Positions 6,359-8,831 of a stretch of 8,831 nucleotides of DNA are shown here, piece by piece. The position numbers were made by a program, and so were the translations under genes. The notes below the pieces were generated by a model, which saw only the letters and a program-made list of their open reading frames with translations, searched no databases and was not told the origin of the DNA. Location: positions 1 through 8,831 of the forward strand of contig JALNVT010000093.1 in assembly GCA_023231265.1 (NCBI GenBank), read 5' to 3'. The DNA comes from Sphaerochaetaceae bacterium (GTDB taxonomy: Bacteria; Spirochaetota; Spirochaetia; Sphaerochaetales; Sphaerochaetaceae). How positions within the stretch are numbered: position 1 is the stretch's first letter; each line of letters starts with the position of its first letter.

Positions 6359-7240
6359 ATGAAAAACAAAAAACAACCAATTGAATTGAATAAAATTATA
6401 ATTTTCATTGTTTTGTTGATATTATCAATTCCTATTATATTAGGATATTTATGGTTGATTATTTCTACTTTTGCTGAAGTAACTCATGGTCTACTACCAG
6501 TAGATAGAAATGGAAATTTTGGTGGATTCACTTTAGAGAACTGGAACTTTATTTTTGAAAAAGAAGTATGGCTCGCCACTTGGAATACTCTGCTGTTGGC
6601 TTTATTTATGACAGTTGGTGTTGTGGCAGTTTCATCTCTTGCTGGATACGCACTGTCTAGAATTAAATTCAATGGTAGAAAAGAGTTTTTATCACTGACT
6701 TTGGTGCTACATGCATTTCCAAGTATCACATTGCTCATAGCAATATATTTTGTATTGAAGTTTTTCTCCGGAATACCGGTGTTAAAACTCTTTATGGGAT
6801 ATAACACAATTGGTGGTGTTGTACTGGTATCTCTTGCAATGCAGCTACCTCTTGGAATTTGGCTTATGAAAGGATTCTTTGATGGCGTCTCTTGGGATGT
6901 TGAAAGAGCTGCTTTGATAGACGGATGTTCAAGATTCAGGACTTTTTGGAATATAATGTTCCCATTGGTCAGACCTGGTATAGCAGCTTTATCTATCTTC
7001 TCATTCATGACAGGTTGGAGTTCCTTCATAATACCTTATACCTTCTTATCAGGAGGAGCAGGACATGAAGTTATATCAACTTATCTGAATTCAATGATGA
7101 GCAGTGACACCATCTCAATAAATTATAATTTATTAGCTGCAGTAGGTCTATTTCAGTTAATTCCTATATTAATATTCTATTTCTTTAACCAGAACTACCT
7201 CATGAAAATCTTTTCAGGTGGTACTCATGGTGGCGTTTAA
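6359..7240 (+). CDS. Sugar ABC transporter permease, MalG type
   Basis: This is the second channel-forming subunit of the sugar importer, 293 residues from ATG 6359, close to the usual MalG/CUT1 length of about 275-300. A lysine-rich N-terminus is followed by a first membrane segment (about 12-36). A periplasmic stretch ending in FTLENW (57-62) comes next, as is typical before the transmembrane core. The EAA loop is well preserved at about 181-208 (ERAALIDGCSRFRTFWNIMF followed by PLVRPGI) and docks on the ATPase Q-loop region. LPLGIWLMKGFFDGV just before it is also characteristic of MalG proteins. The gene lies ten bases after the first permease stop and one base before the ribosome binding site of the ATPase gene, so the three are clearly cotranscribed. 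Confidence 0.93.
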   Translation: MKNKKQPIELNKIIIFIVLLILSIPIILGYLWLIISTFAEVTHGLLPVDRNGNFGGFTLENWNFIFEKEVWLATWNTLLLALFMTVGVVAVSSLAGYALSRIKFNGRKEFLSLTLVLHAFPSITLLIAIYFVLKFFSGIPVLKLFMGYNTIGGVVLVSLAMQLPLGIWLMKGFFDGVSWDVERAALIDGCSRFRTFWNIMFPLVRPGIAALSIFSFMTGWSSFIIPYTFLSGGAGHEVISTYLNSMMSSDTISINYNLLAAVGLFQLIPILIFYFFNQNYLMKIFSGGTHGGV

Positions 7241-7245
7241 AGGAG
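7241..7245 (+). promoter_or_regulatory. Ribosome binding site of the ATPase gene
   Basis: AGGAG starts immediately after the TAA of the second permease and stands 10 bases before ATG 7256. This fixes the ATPase start and shows tight operon packing. Confidence 0.65.
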
Positions 7246-7255
7246 ACTTAAAATT

Positions 7256-8347
7256 ATGGATGTATCTATAAACAACTTAACAAAAAAATTTGGCAATGTT
7301 ACTGCGGTAAATAATTTCTCGCTTGAAATCAAAAGCGGAGAGTTTGTAGCATTTTTGGGACCATCAGGCTGTGGTAAGACCACCACATTACTGACGGTTG
7401 CTGGTATATACAAACCAAATTCAGGATCTATCGTGTTTGGTGGTAAGGATGTTACTTTTGCTCAACCTAAGGATAGAAATATTGGAATGGTATTTCAAAG
7501 CTATGCTCTATATCCTCATATGAGTGTTTATGAGAACATTGTTTTTTCGATGAAGCTCAAAAAAGCAAGTGAGGAAGATAAGAAAAAAGCTGCACAAGAA
7601 GTAGCTGATTTATTGGGAATCGGACATCTGTTAGAAAGAAAACCTGGCGAGCTATCAGGAGGACAGCAGCAACGTGTTGCGTTAGGACGAGCTCTTGTTA
7701 AAAAACCTCAATTACTTTTATTTGATGAACCTCTTTCTAACCTTGATGCAAGATTGAGAATCAGCATGAGAACAGAAATCAAACGTATTCAGAAAGAATT
7801 AGGTATAACTTGTATTTATGTAACTCATGATCAGATTGAAGCAATGACAATGGCTGATAAGGTAGCAGTTCTAAAAGATGGACTTCTTCAGACTTTCCAA
7901 CCTCCTATTGAATTGCATACACATCCTTGTACTGAATTCATTGGATCGTTTGTAGGAAATCCCCCAATGAACTTATTCAATTCTAAAGTAGTAGAAAAGG
8001 ATGGAGATATTTTCACAATACTACCTGATAAGAGCATGATGAAGGTCAATAAAATTGTAGACCCAAAGGTGTATAATAAAGAACTTCGTGTTGGAATAAG
8101 ACCTGAAGATATTGAAATTGTTGATAAAGGGACAGCTGATAGTTCAACTGGTATTGTTTCATTATTTGAGCCTTTAGGTAGAGATAATCTTGTAAATGTC
8201 AGATGTGGTAACAAGACCATTCAACTATTGAGTAGTCCTAAAGCTGGTATAGAGATTGGTGATACAATAAACTTCAAGGCTGTTGATACTCAGTGGCAAT
8301 TCTTTGATTTGGAAAGTGGTAAATCATTGCTTTGGCATACCAAATAG
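7256..8347 (+). CDS. Sugar ABC transporter ATP-binding protein, MalK/MsmX/UgpC type
   Basis: This is the cytoplasmic ATPase that powers the importer as a homodimer on the two permeases. It has 363 residues, the standard length for the MalK/UgpC class. All nucleotide-binding motifs are present: Walker A GPSGCGKT (35-42), Q-loop glutamine at 81 in VFQSYALYPH, signature LSGGQ (133-137), Walker B LLLFDE (153-158) with the catalytic glutamate, D-loop SNLD (161-164) and H-loop histidine 191. Residues from about 235 form the MalK-type regulatory OB/TOBE domain, with GNPPMNLF at its entry and RVGIRPEDIEIVD in its middle. Some low-GC bacteria share one MsmX-type ATPase among several importers; here the ATPase is encoded in the operon and so is probably dedicated. 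It is the last gene of the operon. An unusual but harmless point is QTFQPPIEL where QxGxPxELY is usual. Confidence 0.95.
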   Translation: MDVSINNLTKKFGNVTAVNNFSLEIKSGEFVAFLGPSGCGKTTTLLTVAGIYKPNSGSIVFGGKDVTFAQPKDRNIGMVFQSYALYPHMSVYENIVFSMKLKKASEEDKKKAAQEVADLLGIGHLLERKPGELSGGQQQRVALGRALVKKPQLLLFDEPLSNLDARLRISMRTEIKRIQKELGITCIYVTHDQIEAMTMADKVAVLKDGLLQTFQPPIELHTHPCTEFIGSFVGNPPMNLFNSKVVEKDGDIFTILPDKSMMKVNKIVDPKVYNKELRVGIRPEDIEIVDKGTADSSTGIVSLFEPLGRDNLVNVRCGNKTIQLLSSPKAGIEIGDTINFKAVDTQWQFFDLESGKSLLWHTK

Positions 8348-8370
8348 AATTTTTTGAAATAAAATTGATG

Positions 8371-8406
8371 AAGCTCCAACTGTCATATATTGATAGATTG
8401 GAGCTT
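8371..8406. terminator. Strong terminator ending the ABC operon, possibly bidirectional
   Basis: AAGCTCCAA (8371-8379) pairs perfectly with TTGGAGCTT (8398-8406). The inner CTGTCA/TGATAG segments can extend the stem, leaving a small AT loop. A TTTTGATTGTT tail follows on the plus strand, and the minus-strand tail is also T-rich. It lies between the convergent ATPase and LacI genes and can serve both. Confidence 0.75.
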
Positions 8407-8413
8407 TTGATTG

Positions 8414-8831
8414 TTAATAATTGAAAGTTTTTGATGGAATATTCTCTTTGAAAATAACTGAAATTGGAATGGGGGAGGTTGGTACTGTATCGGCCTGTTT
8501 CATGATCATTATCCTGAAAATTTCATTTAAAGTATTGTATCCCTGTAAATCAGGCTGCTGTGAAATAAGAGAGGAGATGTTATCATTTTTCAACTCTTCA
8601 ACGTTTTTTCCTATTAAATCAAATCCGACAATACTTGGTAGCTTGTTTTTAAGCTTTTTAGCTAGGTAATCTGATAATATTCCTGTTGCTGCATTTGTCA
8701 TAAAAAGCCCATCTATATCTGGTATCTCAATGATCAGAGAATCTATGAAAGCAAAAAACATGTCATCAATTGATTCGCTCCATGTGTATAGCAATACTGT
8801 AGAGTCCTTTTGCTCAAAATAATCACAGAAA
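8414..8831 (-). CDS. LacI-family regulator, C-terminal part only in window
   Basis: This is the sensor-domain end of a second LacI/GalR-type transcription factor, with about 138 residues visible. The frame is open to the right edge, so the N-terminal DNA-binding domain lies outside the window. The first visible residues are FCDYFEQKDSTVLLYTWS. Recognisable stretches are IDGLFMTNAATGILSDYLA (a second-lobe effector contact region), LPSIVGFDLIGKNVEELK, then SLISQQPDLQGYNTLNEIF and a final IPISVIFKENIPSK. The Q-P-x-x-Q-G-Y segment and the closing KEN are common in one branch of LacI regulators that control sugar uptake loci. It differs clearly from the LacI remnant at 3785-4500 and is not a copy of it. 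A TTG at 8792-8794 is start-like but internal. The gene converges with the ABC operon and shares its terminator. Confidence 0.85.
   Translation of the reverse strand, partial: FCDYFEQKDSTVLLYTWSESIDDMFFAFIDSLIIEIPDIDGLFMTNAATGILSDYLAKKLKNKLPSIVGFDLIGKNVEELKNDNISSLISQQPDLQGYNTLNEIFRIMIMKQADTVPTSPIPISVIFKENIPSKTFNY

Noticed and set aside
6484..7029. Minus-strand 181-residue open frame inside the second permease
   Set aside because: Antisense to a clearly conserved MalG-type permease; its translation has no family features.
7888..8220. Minus-strand 110-residue open frame inside the ATPase gene
   Set aside because: Antisense to the MalK regulatory domain, Ser/Thr/Leu-rich, no motifs.
8421..8669. 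Plus-strand 82-residue open frame near the right edge
   Set aside because: Antisense to the second LacI regulator, whose family motifs are clear.

Overview
This is a low-GC bacterial window, about one third G+C by eye (not counted). It uses the standard code: Trp is TGG throughout the recognisable genes, and TAA, TAG and TGA all act as stops. AGGAGG-type ribosome binding sites precede several genes. Content such as a BrnQ transporter, a GrpB-family protein, LacI-type regulators and a family-1 sugar ABC transporter fits a Bacillota or Mollicutes-related lineage. A low-GC spirochaete or Thermotogota-like source cannot be excluded, and I do not name a genus. No rRNA, tRNA, CRISPR array, transposase or phage gene was seen.

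Layout. The left end (about 3-656, +) holds the 3' part of a gene I do not recognise. It ends at a TGA that is followed by 19 further coding-like in-frame codons. Next is a GNAT acetyltransferase on the minus strand (752-1525). An AT-rich spacer of about 250 bp with nested inverted repeats and phased A-tracts separates it from a divergent brnQ-type branched-chain amino acid carrier (1774-3072, +). A strong, probably bidirectional hairpin terminator (3086-3125) lies between brnQ and a convergent GrpB-family gene (3152-3724, -). A LacI-family regulator remnant (3785 to about 4500, -) precedes GrpB on the same strand.

The right half is a carbohydrate ABC-importer operon on the plus strand. It holds a truncated extracellular solute-binding protein (about 4505-5380), a MalF-type permease (5434-6348), a MalG-type permease (6359-7240) and a MalK/MsmX-type ATPase (7256-8347). 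A hairpin with a U-tract sits between the binding-protein gene and the permeases, and a strong terminator follows the ATPase. A second LacI-family regulator enters from the right edge on the minus strand (8414-8831, N-terminus outside the window).

The most notable point is at about 4485-4515. The LacI regulator and the binding protein are head to head, as expected for a divergent regulator/transporter pair, but both are cut at the same place. The regulator lacks its DNA-binding domain and the start of its sensor domain. The binding protein lacks its signal peptide and roughly its first third. The promoter/operator region between them is absent. This looks like a deletion, or an assembly misjoin, that removed the control region of the operon. 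Everything downstream is intact in reading frame.
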